6,291 nucleotides of DNA. Origin: JAXGPP01 sp964436865 (GTDB lineage Bacteria > Planctomycetota > Planctomycetia > Pirellulales > Thermoguttaceae). The position numbers and the translations under genes are program-made. The stretch's first letter is position 1; every line of letters starts with the position of its first letter. The notes under the pieces were generated by a model. It was not told where the DNA came from. It saw nothing but the letters and a program-made list of their open reading frames with translations, and did not search any database. Of the stretch, positions 1 to 5,636 are shown piece by piece. The stretch is taken from contig CAYTFK010000379.1 of the NCBI GenBank assembly GCA_964436865.1, positions 1 through 6,291 of the forward strand, in the 5' to 3' direction.

Positions 1-362
1 GCAATCTGTTCCTTCGAGATCCGCAGCACCTCGCTCACCGCGTCGACGATGATGCCGATCGTCTTGCCCGCGACGTTGACGACCATGATCCGCGTCTCGT
101 CGCTGGCCGCTTCCTGGGCCAGTCCGAAGCGGAGCCGAAGATCGACAATCGGGATCACCGTGCTGCGCAGGTTGATCAGACCCTTGATGTAGTCGGGAGT
201 CTGCGGCACCCGGGTGATCTCGCCCATGAGGATGATTTCCTGCACCTTGGTGATCTCAACCCCGTACTCTTCCTGCGCCAAACGAAAGCTGACCAACTGC
301 ATCGTTCCGACGGATTCACGAAGACTGTCGTGCGTCTGGGGCTCGTGGACCGCGGTAGACAT
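1..362 (-). CDS. cheW: CheW-family chemotaxis adaptor (partial, C-terminus beyond left edge)
   Basis: CheW proteins are cytoplasmic SH3-like adaptors that couple the histidine kinase CheA to chemoreceptors. The 120 visible residues start MSTAVHEPQT, followed by a short polar lead (about 1-20). The CheW fold then begins at MQLVSFRLAQEEYGVEI (21-37). The family hallmark follows at 60-80: KGLINLRSTVIPIVDLRLRFG. Its usual NLRG reads NLRS here, a tolerated variant. Next come a beta-rich stretch (RIMVVNVAGKTIGIIVDAV, 91-109) and EVLRIS. The family is usually about 150-170 residues, so roughly 30-50 are missing off the left edge. The start ATG at 360-362 is preceded by AAGGAG with a 7-base gap. Met21 could serve as an alternative start but lacks as good a site. 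The gene points away from cheY, and other che genes may lie to the left. A CheV-like fusion cannot be excluded because the C-terminus is unseen. Confidence 0.93.
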   Translation of the reverse strand, partial: MSTAVHEPQTHDSLRESVGTMQLVSFRLAQEEYGVEITKVQEIILMGEITRVPQTPDYIKGLINLRSTVIPIVDLRLRFGLAQEAASDETRIMVVNVAGKTIGIIVDAVSEVLRISKEQI

Positions 363-369
363 TGGCGAA

Positions 370-375
370 CTCCTT
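370..375 (-). promoter_or_regulatory. ribosome binding site of cheW
   Basis: AAGGAG on the minus strand lies 7 bases before the ATG at 362. It supports Met1 rather than the internal Met21 as the start. Confidence 0.7.
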
Positions 376-421
376 CTTGATCTCTAGGCGGGAACTGCGC
401 ATACCGCGCTGGTACTCGCCA

Positions 422-427
422 ACTATA
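422..427 (-). promoter_or_regulatory. candidate -10 box for cheW
   Basis: TATAGT on the minus strand matches the sigma70 -10 consensus at five of six positions. It would start a transcript about 50 bases before the cheW ATG. No good -35 hexamer is seen 16-18 bases upstream, so the call rests on one box only. Confidence 0.25.
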
Positions 428-812
428 GGTCACGCAATGCCGCGCCGAAGAAGGTTTTTGCCAGCAAGGACGGGCAAATTGGCGGATGCTCTGGTCTTAC
501 CTCGTGCAGTCTCGCCGCAGGGATTAGCCGGCTTGCCCAGAATGCAGTTATTCCGCAACAGCGCACTGCAATGCACCCTGCCCGACCGCTCCGATCGACA
601 AGGCCGTCACACTCATTCAGCGGCCGCCGGGCGAAAGCCCTCCACCGCCCGCCATTCGTCCGCGGGACGCCGATTCCCCCCCGCCCCGCTTCGACGCCCT
701 GGCAGCCCGGCCGCGATTCGCAACCCGTCGCCAAACGGCCCTCGAAAGGGCTTGTATACGGGGCACGACAAATGGAGCCGCGGGCCGCCCGGTGCGATGC
801 GGGCGACCGGAA

Positions 813-845
813 TTCTCGCGCCAAACGGCGGATTCGCCGCGAGAG
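813..845. repeat. nested inverted repeat upstream of cheY
   Basis: TTCTCGCG (813-820) pairs with CGCGAGAG (838-845) in eight pairs, one of them G-T. Inside the 17-base loop, GCG (828-830) and CGC (835-837) can extend the fold around GATT. It lies upstream of the candidate cheY promoter, so it is more likely a DNA site or part of another transcript than a cheY leader. No T-run follows on either strand. Confidence 0.35.
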
Positions 846-870
846 CCGTGCGGGCCGGCTGGCCGTCATG

Positions 871-898
871 TTGACAGTTGCGCCGGCTGATCTACGGT
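871..898 (+). promoter_or_regulatory. candidate sigma70-type promoter for cheY
   Basis: A perfect -35 hexamer TTGACA (871-876) is followed after 16 bases by TACGGT (893-898). That box keeps only three of six -10 positions. It would give a cheY leader of roughly 140 bases. The -35 is convincing and the -10 is weak. Confidence 0.35.
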
Positions 899-1032
899 TG
901 CGTAAACGGCATCCGGCGAGGGCGCGTTCCATTACGCCGGCAGCAGGCGGGATGAAGCGGCGGCTGTCGCTGCCTCGGCAGTTGCACGCCCTGCGACGCG
1001 AGTCCCGTCCGCTCGAACCCCACACGTTTCAC

Positions 1033-1037
1033 AAGGA
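1033..1037 (+). promoter_or_regulatory. ribosome binding site of cheY
   Basis: AAGGA lies 6 bases before the ATG at 1044 and fixes the start of cheY. Confidence 0.65.
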
Positions 1038-1043
1038 AACACC

Positions 1044-1406
1044 ATGAGTACTCGCGTTCTTGTCGCCGACGATTCCAGCACCATGCGGAAGATCATTTTG
1101 CGGTCGCTGCAGGCCGTGGGCGTTCCCAGCGCCACCGAGGCTGCCGACGGCAACGAGGCCGTGGCGCTGTTCAAGCCCGGCGAGTTCGACCTCGTCCTCA
1201 CCGATTGGAACATGCCCGGCAAGACCGGCCTGGAAGTCGTGCAGGAAGTCCGCGCCAAGGATCCCAAGGTGCCGATCATCATGATCACCACCGAGGCCGA
1301 GAAGAGCCGCGTGATGCAGGCGATCCAGGCCGGCGTCTCCGACTACCTCGTCAAGCCGTTCACCGCCGACACGCTTCGTGAGAAGCTCGAAAAGCACGGC
1401 TGCTGA
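1044..1406 (+). CDS. cheY: CheY-type single-domain response regulator
   Basis: This is a stand-alone receiver domain of 120 residues, the usual CheY length. In chemotaxis CheY is phosphorylated by CheA and then acts on the flagellar switch or another motility output. All catalytic residues are present: the acidic pair Asp9-Asp10 that binds magnesium, the phosphoacceptor Asp54 in LTDWNMPGKTGLE, the switch Thr82 in MITTEAEKS, Tyr101, and Lys104 in the KPF motif. The DWNMPG and TEAEK stretches resemble true chemotaxis CheY more than generic receivers. No output domain follows, and the stop codon comes directly after EKHGC. The start has AAGGA 6 bases upstream. It is divergent from cheW across 681 bases and convergent with the STN-repeat gene, 61 bases away. 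A non-flagellar role (for example type IV pilus control) cannot be excluded. Confidence 0.96.
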   Translation: MSTRVLVADDSSTMRKIILRSLQAVGVPSATEAADGNEAVALFKPGEFDLVLTDWNMPGKTGLEVVQEVRAKDPKVPIIMITTEAEKSRVMQAIQAGVSDYLVKPFTADTLREKLEKHGC

Positions 1407-1460
1407 CGCGCTGCTCCTATGCCGCCTGACGATTCGCTCGCCGGATCCGATTGAGTGGCT

Positions 1461-1476
1461 GCGCTGATCACAGCGC
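1461..1476. terminator. weak hairpin between convergent genes
   Basis: GCGCTG (1461-1466), loop ATCA, CAGCGC (1471-1476) is a perfect six-pair inverted repeat. It overlaps the stop codon of the minus-strand STN gene (1468-1470) and lies about 55 bases after the cheY stop. No T-run follows on either strand, so it is at best a weak transcript-end or stability hairpin shared by the two genes. Confidence 0.25.
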
Positions 1477-2625
1477 CGGTCCGATCTGGACGACTCTTCC
1501 ATTGCGATGGAAGTCGCACCCGGCGGGTCGCAGTACGGCTGTCAGCAGTTCGTCGAGCGTCGCCTCTTCGGCGTCGAATTCCACAATCTGTTCAAGCGAG
1601 ATACCGGCCTGCGCCAGGGCCGGCCGGTCGATCTTGAACTCGATATCGAGGGCCGCCGCCAGTTGGGTGAGCACGCCTTCCAGCGAGCCTCGCGTCTTGC
1701 GGACGGTATAGCGTTTCTCGCCCTCCGCCGCCTGGGGCGTCTTGCGCGGCGGTGCCGTCCGGCCGGACGGCATGATCCGCTCGTGCTCTTCGACCAGCCC
1801 TTGCACGTAGATTCGGCCTTCCAGCACCTTGAGCCGCGCGCCGGGGATCAGGGCTGCCCATTTCGCTGCCAGCTCGTCGGGCGACCGGCCGCCGTCGTAT
1901 TCTCTCACTACCGCCACGCGATCGGGAATCGGAACTAGCGCGACCGTCGCGCCATCCGCTGCCAATCGCAGCGTCAGGTCGAACTGCCCGGCAATCAGGC
2001 AAAGCCGATCGACCAGCGGCAGCGGGGGCAGGTCGGCGGCTGCCCAGAGGTCGTGAGGAATCCGCTCCAGCCCCGTAAGCCGCAGGCCGTTCTCCTCTGC
2101 CAGCCGCGCCAGCAGATCTTTGGGTGTGGCAAAGTCCGGCCAGCTTATGGGGCGGGCTTGCATCAGCTTCCTGGAAGCGGAGGGGGGCAACCGCCGCGCC
2201 GCGTCGTGGCACTGTTCGATCAGCGTTCGCAGCCGCGCCGTATGCTGCGCCGGCCCCAGGTAGATGAGCGGTCCCGGGAAGGAGACGCCGAGATTCTGTT
2301 GCTCGGCGATGACCGCCAGCACCCGGCGCAGCGGAACGTCACTCAGTGAAACGGTCACCCCCTTGCCGGGATCGACTCGGCGATCGATCACCAGCGCCAC
2401 CCCATATCTTCGCGCCAATCCCCTCATCGCGTCGCGAAGCGGAGAGTCGGCCCAAAGGACATCGATGGGCGTATCGAGTCGCCGCTGGAATTCGCCGCCG
2501 CTAGCCCATCGCGGTGCATCAGCGGCAAAGACGTGGCCGCACCACGACGCTAGCACTGCCGCCGCTGCCAACGCTCCGAACAACCGCGCCGGGCGGGCCG
2601 TATTGAGCCGCAGAAACCTCGGCAA
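1468..2625 (-). CDS. exported protein with three secretin-N0/STN-like segments
   Basis: The protein has about 385 residues with an N-terminal signal peptide: basic RFLRLNTARPAR, a hydrophobic LFGALAAAAVLASW core and a likely cut after GHVFA. Residue numbers here count from the GTG at 2631. Three stretches read like the STN/secretin N0 fold: about 53-126 (VLWADSPLRDAMRGLARRYG, then VTVSLSDVPLRRVLAVIAEQQNL), about 168-235, and about 307-384 (SLEGVLTQLAAALDIEFKID, ending RNGRVVQIGP). Between the last two, 241-286 (DELAAKWAALIPGARLKVLE, then IYVQGLVEEHERI) resembles a secretin N1 domain. No secretin beta-barrel follows, so it is not itself an outer-membrane channel. A periplasmic assembly or accessory role is inferred only. 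The GTG at 2631 overlaps the Shine-Dalgarno sequence, so the TTG at 2625 is preferred. Confidence 0.85.
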   Translation of the reverse strand: MPRFLRLNTARPARLFGALAAAAVLASWCGHVFAADAPRWASGGEFQRRLDTPIDVLWADSPLRDAMRGLARRYGVALVIDRRVDPGKGVTVSLSDVPLRRVLAVIAEQQNLGVSFPGPLIYLGPAQHTARLRTLIEQCHDAARRLPPSASRKLMQARPISWPDFATPKDLLARLAEENGLRLTGLERIPHDLWAAADLPPLPLVDRLCLIAGQFDLTLRLAADGATVALVPIPDRVAVVREYDGGRSPDELAAKWAALIPGARLKVLEGRIYVQGLVEEHERIMPSGRTAPPRKTPQAAEGEKRYTVRKTRGSLEGVLTQLAAALDIEFKIDRPALAQAGISLEQIVEFDAEEATLDELLTAVLRPAGCDFHRNGRVVQIGPAL

Positions 2626-2630
2626 TGACA

Positions 2631-2635
2631 CCTCC
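2631..2635 (-). promoter_or_regulatory. ribosome binding site that decides the STN-gene start
   Basis: GGAGG on the minus strand runs into the GTG codon at 2631-2629, so that GTG cannot use it. The in-frame TTG two codons later (2625-2623) sits 5 bases after it, a normal spacing. No ATG is available upstream before the stop at 2719-2721. Confidence 0.5.
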
Positions 2636-2736
2636 GGACGCGGTCGCCGGCTTTCCCCGCGGCAACCGTTGCCGGCGCGTGGATGTTCCGGGAAGTCCGA
2701 GGCCGCGTTGTCCCTTGCTCAGCCCCTATTTTCCGT

Positions 2737-2759
2737 CGCTCGTGGCCGTAGGCCAAGCG
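2737..2759. repeat. inverted repeat in the divergent spacer
   Basis: CGCT (2737-2740), a two-base bulge CG, then TGGCC (2743-2747), loop GTA, and GGCCAAGCG (2751-2759) form nine pairs with one bulge. It sits between the divergent STN-repeat and HEAT/TPR genes. No T-run follows on either strand, so it is more likely an operator-like or incidental repeat than a terminator. Confidence 0.3.
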
Positions 2760-2812
2760 TCAATTCCCAGAAGGGGGGCGAGTTTTTCGGTAGCGGTTTT
2801 TTGCCCCTTGGT

Positions 2813-2818
2813 TAAGAT
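2813..2818 (+). promoter_or_regulatory. candidate -10 box for the HEAT/TPR gene
   Basis: TAAGAT lies about 85 bases before the GTG start. The eight bases TAAGATGG are identical to the -10 region of the rho promoter (5247-5254). No good -35 hexamer is visible 16-18 bases upstream, so this is tentative. Confidence 0.25.
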
Positions 2819-2902
2819 GGAATGTAATGTGCCCGGCCCGCGGCGCACCGGCGTCAGGGAGCAGGATCCGGGCGCAACTGCTTTTCTCAGGAGTTCTCGG
2901 CG

Positions 2903-3565
2903 GTGAGCGTCGATCCCACTCGTTTGCCTTTTCTGGCGGCTCTTTACGAGCAATATCTCGAAGACCAGGATGCCGCGGCGTATTCGCACAAGGTCGCGAG
3001 ATCCTATACCCAGGGCACGCTCGAACGGTTGTCCGAGCATGCCTATCCCAAGGTCCGCCGCGCTGCCGTGCTGGCGCTCGGCTTTTCGGCCGACTATTCC
3101 GTCAACGCCGTGCTCGGACGCGCCCTGACTGATGAAGATCGGACGGTGCGGATGCTCGCCGACGAGGGGATTCGCCATGTGTGGGCCCGCGCCGGCGCCG
3201 TCGAGCACCAGCACGCCCTGGCGATCATTATCCGGCTCAACTCCGCACAGCATTACCGCGAGGCGGCGGACCGGGCGACCCAGCTTATTGCGGCCGCCCC
3301 GGGCTATGCCGAGGCGTGGAATCAACGCGCCATCGCGCGTTTCGGCATGCGGCAATATCTTGAAGCGATCGCCGATTGCCACCAGACGCTGGAAATCAAC
3401 CCCTATCACTTCGCCGCCGCGGCGGGCATGGGGCAGGCCTACATGCAGTTGGGTGATGCGGCTTCGGCGCTCGACAGTTTTCGCCACGCCTTGCGGCTGA
3501 ATCGCGACCTTGAAGGCGCTCGCGTTCAGGTGGCCAAGCTCACCCGGTTGCTGGAAGGCAAGTAG
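2903..3565 (+). CDS. HEAT-like and TPR repeat protein
   Basis: This is a 220-residue protein with no signal peptide or membrane segment, so it is probably cytoplasmic. Residues about 36-95 read as two HEAT-like helical pairs (YPKVRRAAVLALGFSADYSV, then DRTVRMLADEGIRHVW). Residues about 102-205 hold three TPR units. The clearest is 136-169, with Trp139, Ala143, Gly148, Tyr152, Ala155 and Pro167 in the expected places; the next begins AAAAGMGQAYMQLGDAASAL. Such alpha-solenoids bind other proteins or peptides, and no enzyme motif is present. The start is GTG with CAGGAG 9 bases upstream. The gene is divergent from the STN-repeat gene across 277 bases, and its stop lies only 10 bases from the stop of the convergent thioredoxin/YHS gene. 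The specific partner and function are unknown. Confidence 0.88.
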   Translation: MSVDPTRLPFLAALYEQYLEDQDAAAYSHKVARSYTQGTLERLSEHAYPKVRRAAVLALGFSADYSVNAVLGRALTDEDRTVRMLADEGIRHVWARAGAVEHQHALAIIIRLNSAQHYREAADRATQLIAAAPGYAEAWNQRAIARFGMRQYLEAIADCHQTLEINPYHFAAAAGMGQAYMQLGDAASALDSFRHALRLNRDLEGARVQVAKLTRLLEGK

Positions 3566-3575
3566 ACCTCGCCTC

Positions 3576-4871
3576 TCAGTACCGCTGAATGTTCGGCTGC
3601 GTCGGGCGACGCGACAGGTTGGCTGTGGTGTCGGCCTCCACCGCGGGGACGTCAAGCCCGAGCTGTCGGCACGCCGCCAGATAACGTTGCGGCTCCGCGC
3701 TGAAACGCTGCAGCGCCTGTTCGCTGGCAAACAGGTAGACGCGGTCCTGGAACCAGGCGCCGTGTTCGCGGCGGCCGTCGATCCCCTGGCCGCCATCCAC
3801 CACGGTCACGATGTCGCAACCGTCCAGCACCGGGGCATAACGGTCCGGATTGTCATAGAACCGCTTCTGCTCCTCGGGTCCGGAGAAGAGATAGGTCTTG
3901 CCGCGATGAATCACGCCCCATTGCGGATTGCCGGGCACCCACCTTTCGTTTTCCGAAAGCTGGACCGCACAGTAGCCGTCTAAGCCCAGCGGTGGATTTG
4001 CCGGCACGGCCGGCGCGTTCGACGGAGCCGGCGGCTGGAAACCCTGTGCCACATCCGCGGGCGCCGCCCGCATCGCCGGTGCGGTGGGGACCGAGTTTGG
4101 CGACGGACCAAACGCCGGCGCCGCAGGACTCGATGCCAGACCCGCGCCCGCGTTCGGCATCGGCGGCATGGCCGGATTCGTTGTTGGTTCGGCGTACGCG
4201 AAGCCCGGTGACGCAACCGGCGGTTGCCACCCGCCTGCCACGCCGTAACCGGGAGGCATGCCCGCGTTTCGATCCGCCGGCGGAATTGCCGCGCCGGCAG
4301 ACTGTCCGGGCATGGCCTGATTTGAATATCGCGGCTCGATCGCTTGCGGCTGGAATGCGGGGTAGGCAGCGGCCACCGCCGGCGCGCCTGCCGGGGCCGC
4401 GAACGGACCACTCGGCGCAGCCCCTTGCGCATACATCGCCGGCGACTGCTGCCGATAGTTGGTGGCAATCGCCGTGAGCTTTCCCACGTACTGCGAGGCG
4501 TCGGAACGCCCACTGAAACGATCGACTACCTGACCGTCCGGAGTGATGATCACGTCGGTCGGCAGCGCGGTGACGCCATATTGCTTGGCGGTCTGCGGGC
4601 GATGGTCGGCATTAATCTTCACCGGCACGAAATCGTTCTGGACCGCCGCGGCAACGTCGGCGCGGCTGAAAACGTCTCGTTCCATCGTCTTGCACGGCTG
4701 GCACCAGTCGGCGTAGAAGTGGATGAGTACCAGCCGGTTCGAGCGGACGGCCGCGGACTTCGCGCTCTCCAGGCCGCCGGCATTCCAGTCTACGCCCTGT
4801 TGGGCTGAGGCCGTAGCCACCAGGCAGCACCCGATGAGCGAGGCCGTCAACCACCAGTTCCTTGACCACAT
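3576..4871 (-). CDS. exported thioredoxin-fold protein with C-terminal YHS-like domains
   Basis: This 431-residue protein starts with a signal peptide (hydrophobic WWLTASLIGCCLVATASA, likely cut after Ala23). Residues about 28-140 are a thioredoxin fold resembling DsbD-gamma and thioredoxin_7 proteins: HFYADWCQPCKTMERDVF with redox Cys57 and Cys60, VPVKINAD, and the cis-proline loop ALPT (Pro104). A Pro/Ala/Gly-rich low-complexity linker fills about 145-295. The C-terminus has a YHS-like domain at about 297-350 (LDGYCAVQLSENERWV, then RGKTYLFSGPEEQKRF and NPDRYAP). A second, more divergent copy follows at about 352-401 (DRVYLFASEQALQRF, then PQRYLAAC). Thiol-disulfide exchange outside the cytoplasm is likely, and metal binding by the YHS part is only suspected. 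The ATG has GAGGAA 9 bases upstream. Confidence 0.9.
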   Translation of the reverse strand: MWSRNWWLTASLIGCCLVATASAQQGVDWNAGGLESAKSAAVRSNRLVLIHFYADWCQPCKTMERDVFSRADVAAAVQNDFVPVKINADHRPQTAKQYGVTALPTDVIITPDGQVVDRFSGRSDASQYVGKLTAIATNYRQQSPAMYAQGAAPSGPFAAPAGAPAVAAAYPAFQPQAIEPRYSNQAMPGQSAGAAIPPADRNAGMPPGYGVAGGWQPPVASPGFAYAEPTTNPAMPPMPNAGAGLASSPAAPAFGPSPNSVPTAPAMRAAPADVAQGFQPPAPSNAPAVPANPPLGLDGYCAVQLSENERWVPGNPQWGVIHRGKTYLFSGPEEQKRFYDNPDRYAPVLDGCDIVTVVDGGQGIDGRREHGAWFQDRVYLFASEQALQRFSAEPQRYLAACRQLGLDVPAVEADTTANLSRRPTQPNIQRY

Positions 4872-4880
4872 AGTTCCGCG

Positions 4881-4886
4881 TTCCTC
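4881..4886 (-). promoter_or_regulatory. ribosome binding site of the thioredoxin/YHS gene
   Basis: GAGGAA on the minus strand lies 9 bases before the ATG at 4871 and supports that start, which also gives a complete signal peptide. Confidence 0.6.
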
Positions 4887-4961
4887 AGATCGAGGGGAAG
4901 ACGAAGCGGTGTCGGATACGTGCCGGTTTCTGTTTATCGGAAGCGTCGCGGAGGAAATACT

Positions 4962-5075
4962 GTGAAAATCAACGGATTGTGCTTGATTGACCGGTTTTTC
5001 CGACGAGCGAAACTGGAGCGATATTCGGCCCCCTACTTCCGACTTGCCAACAGCAGGGAAATAATGTACTTATAA
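4962..5075 (+). CDS. possible small protein, 37 residues
   Basis: A GTG codon is preceded by GGAGG with a 7-base gap and opens a 37-codon frame ending in TAA. The peptide starts MKINGLCLIDRFFRR and ends SREIMYL. It is basic with several aromatic residues, has no clear membrane segment, and lacks the arginine/proline/glycine bias of the shadow frames in this window. It lies alone in the low-GC half of the spacer, about 90 bases from the divergent thioredoxin/YHS gene. I recognise no family. A frame this short with a good ribosome-binding site can arise by chance, so this is a candidate only. Confidence 0.3.
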   Translation: MKINGLCLIDRFFRRAKLERYSAPYFRLANSREIMYL

Positions 5076-5224
5076 GGCGGGGGAAGAAGGTCGCCGCCGA
5101 ACGTGATGGCCTCCCACCGAAGTGTGATCTGAAAGTGGTGAAGCGTTGGCGATTGTGGCGATCTGACTGGCTGCCGTCGATGGTGAGAGCTGCCCCTTCC
5201 GTCATGGAATTCGTGGCTGAAAGC

Positions 5225-5252
5225 TTGACAGCAGCCCGGACTTGGGTAAGAT
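5225..5252 (+). promoter_or_regulatory. sigma70-type promoter, probably for rho
   Basis: A perfect -35 TTGACA (5225-5230), a 16-base spacer and TAAGAT (5247-5252, four of six -10 positions) form the best promoter in the window. Transcription would start near 5258-5260. It points at rho with no other plus-strand gene in between, giving a leader of about 415 bases. It could instead drive a separate small RNA that ends before rho. Confidence 0.55.
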
Positions 5253-5266
5253 GGCGTTAGTTCAAG

Positions 5267-5439
5267 ACCTGCCGAGCAGGTAGGCGCTATTGGCCCATGG
5301 TCTGGAATCTCGGGGCCGCCCGCCGGAGGGAAGACCTCCGGTGGTCTGAGTAGAGGCTTCTCAACCTGAGCTTCCTCCCGTTGACCGTTGGAGGTCAACA
5401 ATTCGGGGCGGACCAGGAGTGGTCACGGGCCCCAACGAG
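5267..5439 (+). ncRNA. candidate structured leader RNA or small RNA upstream of rho
   Basis: Starting just after the promoter, perfect hairpins follow one another: ACCTGC-CGA-GCAGGT (5267-5281); a ten-pair stem 5320-5329 with 5335-5344 around GAAGA; GAGG/CCTC with an inner CTCA-ACC-TGAG (5353-5377); GTTGACC/GGTCAAC (5380-5399); and GACCA-GGAG-TGGTC (5411-5424). GGGGCC (5312-5317) can pair with GGCCCC (5428-5433), and CTC (5309-5311) with GAG (5437-5439). That would close a multibranch fold around the last four hairpins. I recognise no named RNA family. The pairing was found by eye and no energy was computed. It could be a regulatory leader of rho, an independent small RNA, or chance in GC-rich DNA. 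Confidence 0.4.
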
Positions 5440-5466
5440 CCGAGCAACTTCCACGTTTTTAGTTCG

Positions 5467-5522
5467 CAAGGGCAAGGAAAGAAGTGCTCCCTTGGCATGC
5501 TGCCAAGCTGTGGCCTGCTTGG
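5467..5522 (+). promoter_or_regulatory. attenuator-like set of mutually exclusive pairings in the rho leader
   Basis: Four segments pair in overlapping ways. Segment 1, CAAGGG (5467-5472), pairs with CCCTTG (5489-5494). Segment 2, CTTGGCA (5491-5497), pairs with TGCCAAG (5501-5507) around TGC. Segment 3, CCAAGC (5503-5508), pairs with GCTTGG (5517-5522). Thus 1:2 and 3:4 exclude 2:3, the logic of a classical attenuator. No T-run follows segment 4, so an intrinsic terminator is not evident. Any effect would be through Rho, translation or RNA stability. rho is known to be autoregulated through its leader in Escherichia coli; relevance here is inferred. Confidence 0.3.
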
Positions 5523-5636
5523 GCGCTGGATGGTTTTCGTCGCTAGGCGGGAATTAACTTCTTAGGACGGGCCGATCGGACGCAAGTTCCGAGACGCCCA
5601 CTCTATTTGCGAGGCTGATCCAAGCCCTACGCTGGC

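Larger units (their letters stand above)
363..1043. other. cheW-cheY divergent spacer, no credible gene
   Basis: This 681-base GC-rich stretch separates the divergent cheW and cheY genes. Long open frames exist on both strands, but they translate to arginine-, proline-, serine- and glycine-rich strings without domains, as expected of GC-rich non-coding DNA. It holds a candidate -10 for cheW, a candidate promoter for cheY near 871-898, a nested inverted repeat at 813-845 and a small hairpin at 737-752 (GGCCCT, CGAA, AGGGCT). The ten-mer CGCCAAACGG occurs twice, near 730 and 820. No tRNA or other recognisable RNA gene was seen. Confidence 0.6.

Noticed and set aside
362..874. 170-residue plus-strand frame
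   Set aside because: Proline- and arginine-rich composition, no motif, starts on the cheW start region and has no supporting ribosome site.
423..1025. 200-residue minus-strand frame between cheW and cheY
   Set aside because: Arginine, glycine, serine and cysteine rich with no domain, overlapping two equally long plus-strand frames. This is typical of GC-rich non-coding DNA.
571..1047. 158-residue plus-strand frame running into the cheY start
   Set aside because: Low-complexity basic composition and overlap with the cheY start codon and ribosome site. No family resemblance.
1592..2212. 206-residue minus-strand frame within the STN-repeat gene
   Set aside because: Shifted-frame shadow of the real gene, rich in arginine, alanine and glycine.
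2726..3796. 356-residue minus-strand frame across the HEAT/TPR gene
   Set aside because: It is antisense to a gene with clear repeat motifs and also overlaps the thioredoxin/YHS gene in another frame. Its translation shows no domain.
4969..5205. 78-residue minus-strand frame
   Set aside because: No domain or good ribosome site, and mixed composition typical of chance frames.
5260..5268. tRNA T-loop-like GTTCAAGAC
   Set aside because: The flanking bases do not form a T-stem, and no acceptor or anticodon stem can be drawn around it.
5033..5401. 122-residue minus-strand frame in the rho upstream region
   Set aside because: Covers the promoter and hairpin region, has no motif, and its composition follows the repeats. 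Most likely a chance frame.
5260..5460. RNase P RNA, tmRNA, SRP RNA or 6S RNA
   Set aside because: The conserved hallmarks of RNase P, tmRNA and SRP RNA are absent on both strands, and the fold is multibranched rather than the long hairpin of 6S RNA.
5451..5460. Intrinsic terminator at the T-run near 5456-5460
   Set aside because: Only five T residues, and no stable hairpin directly before them.
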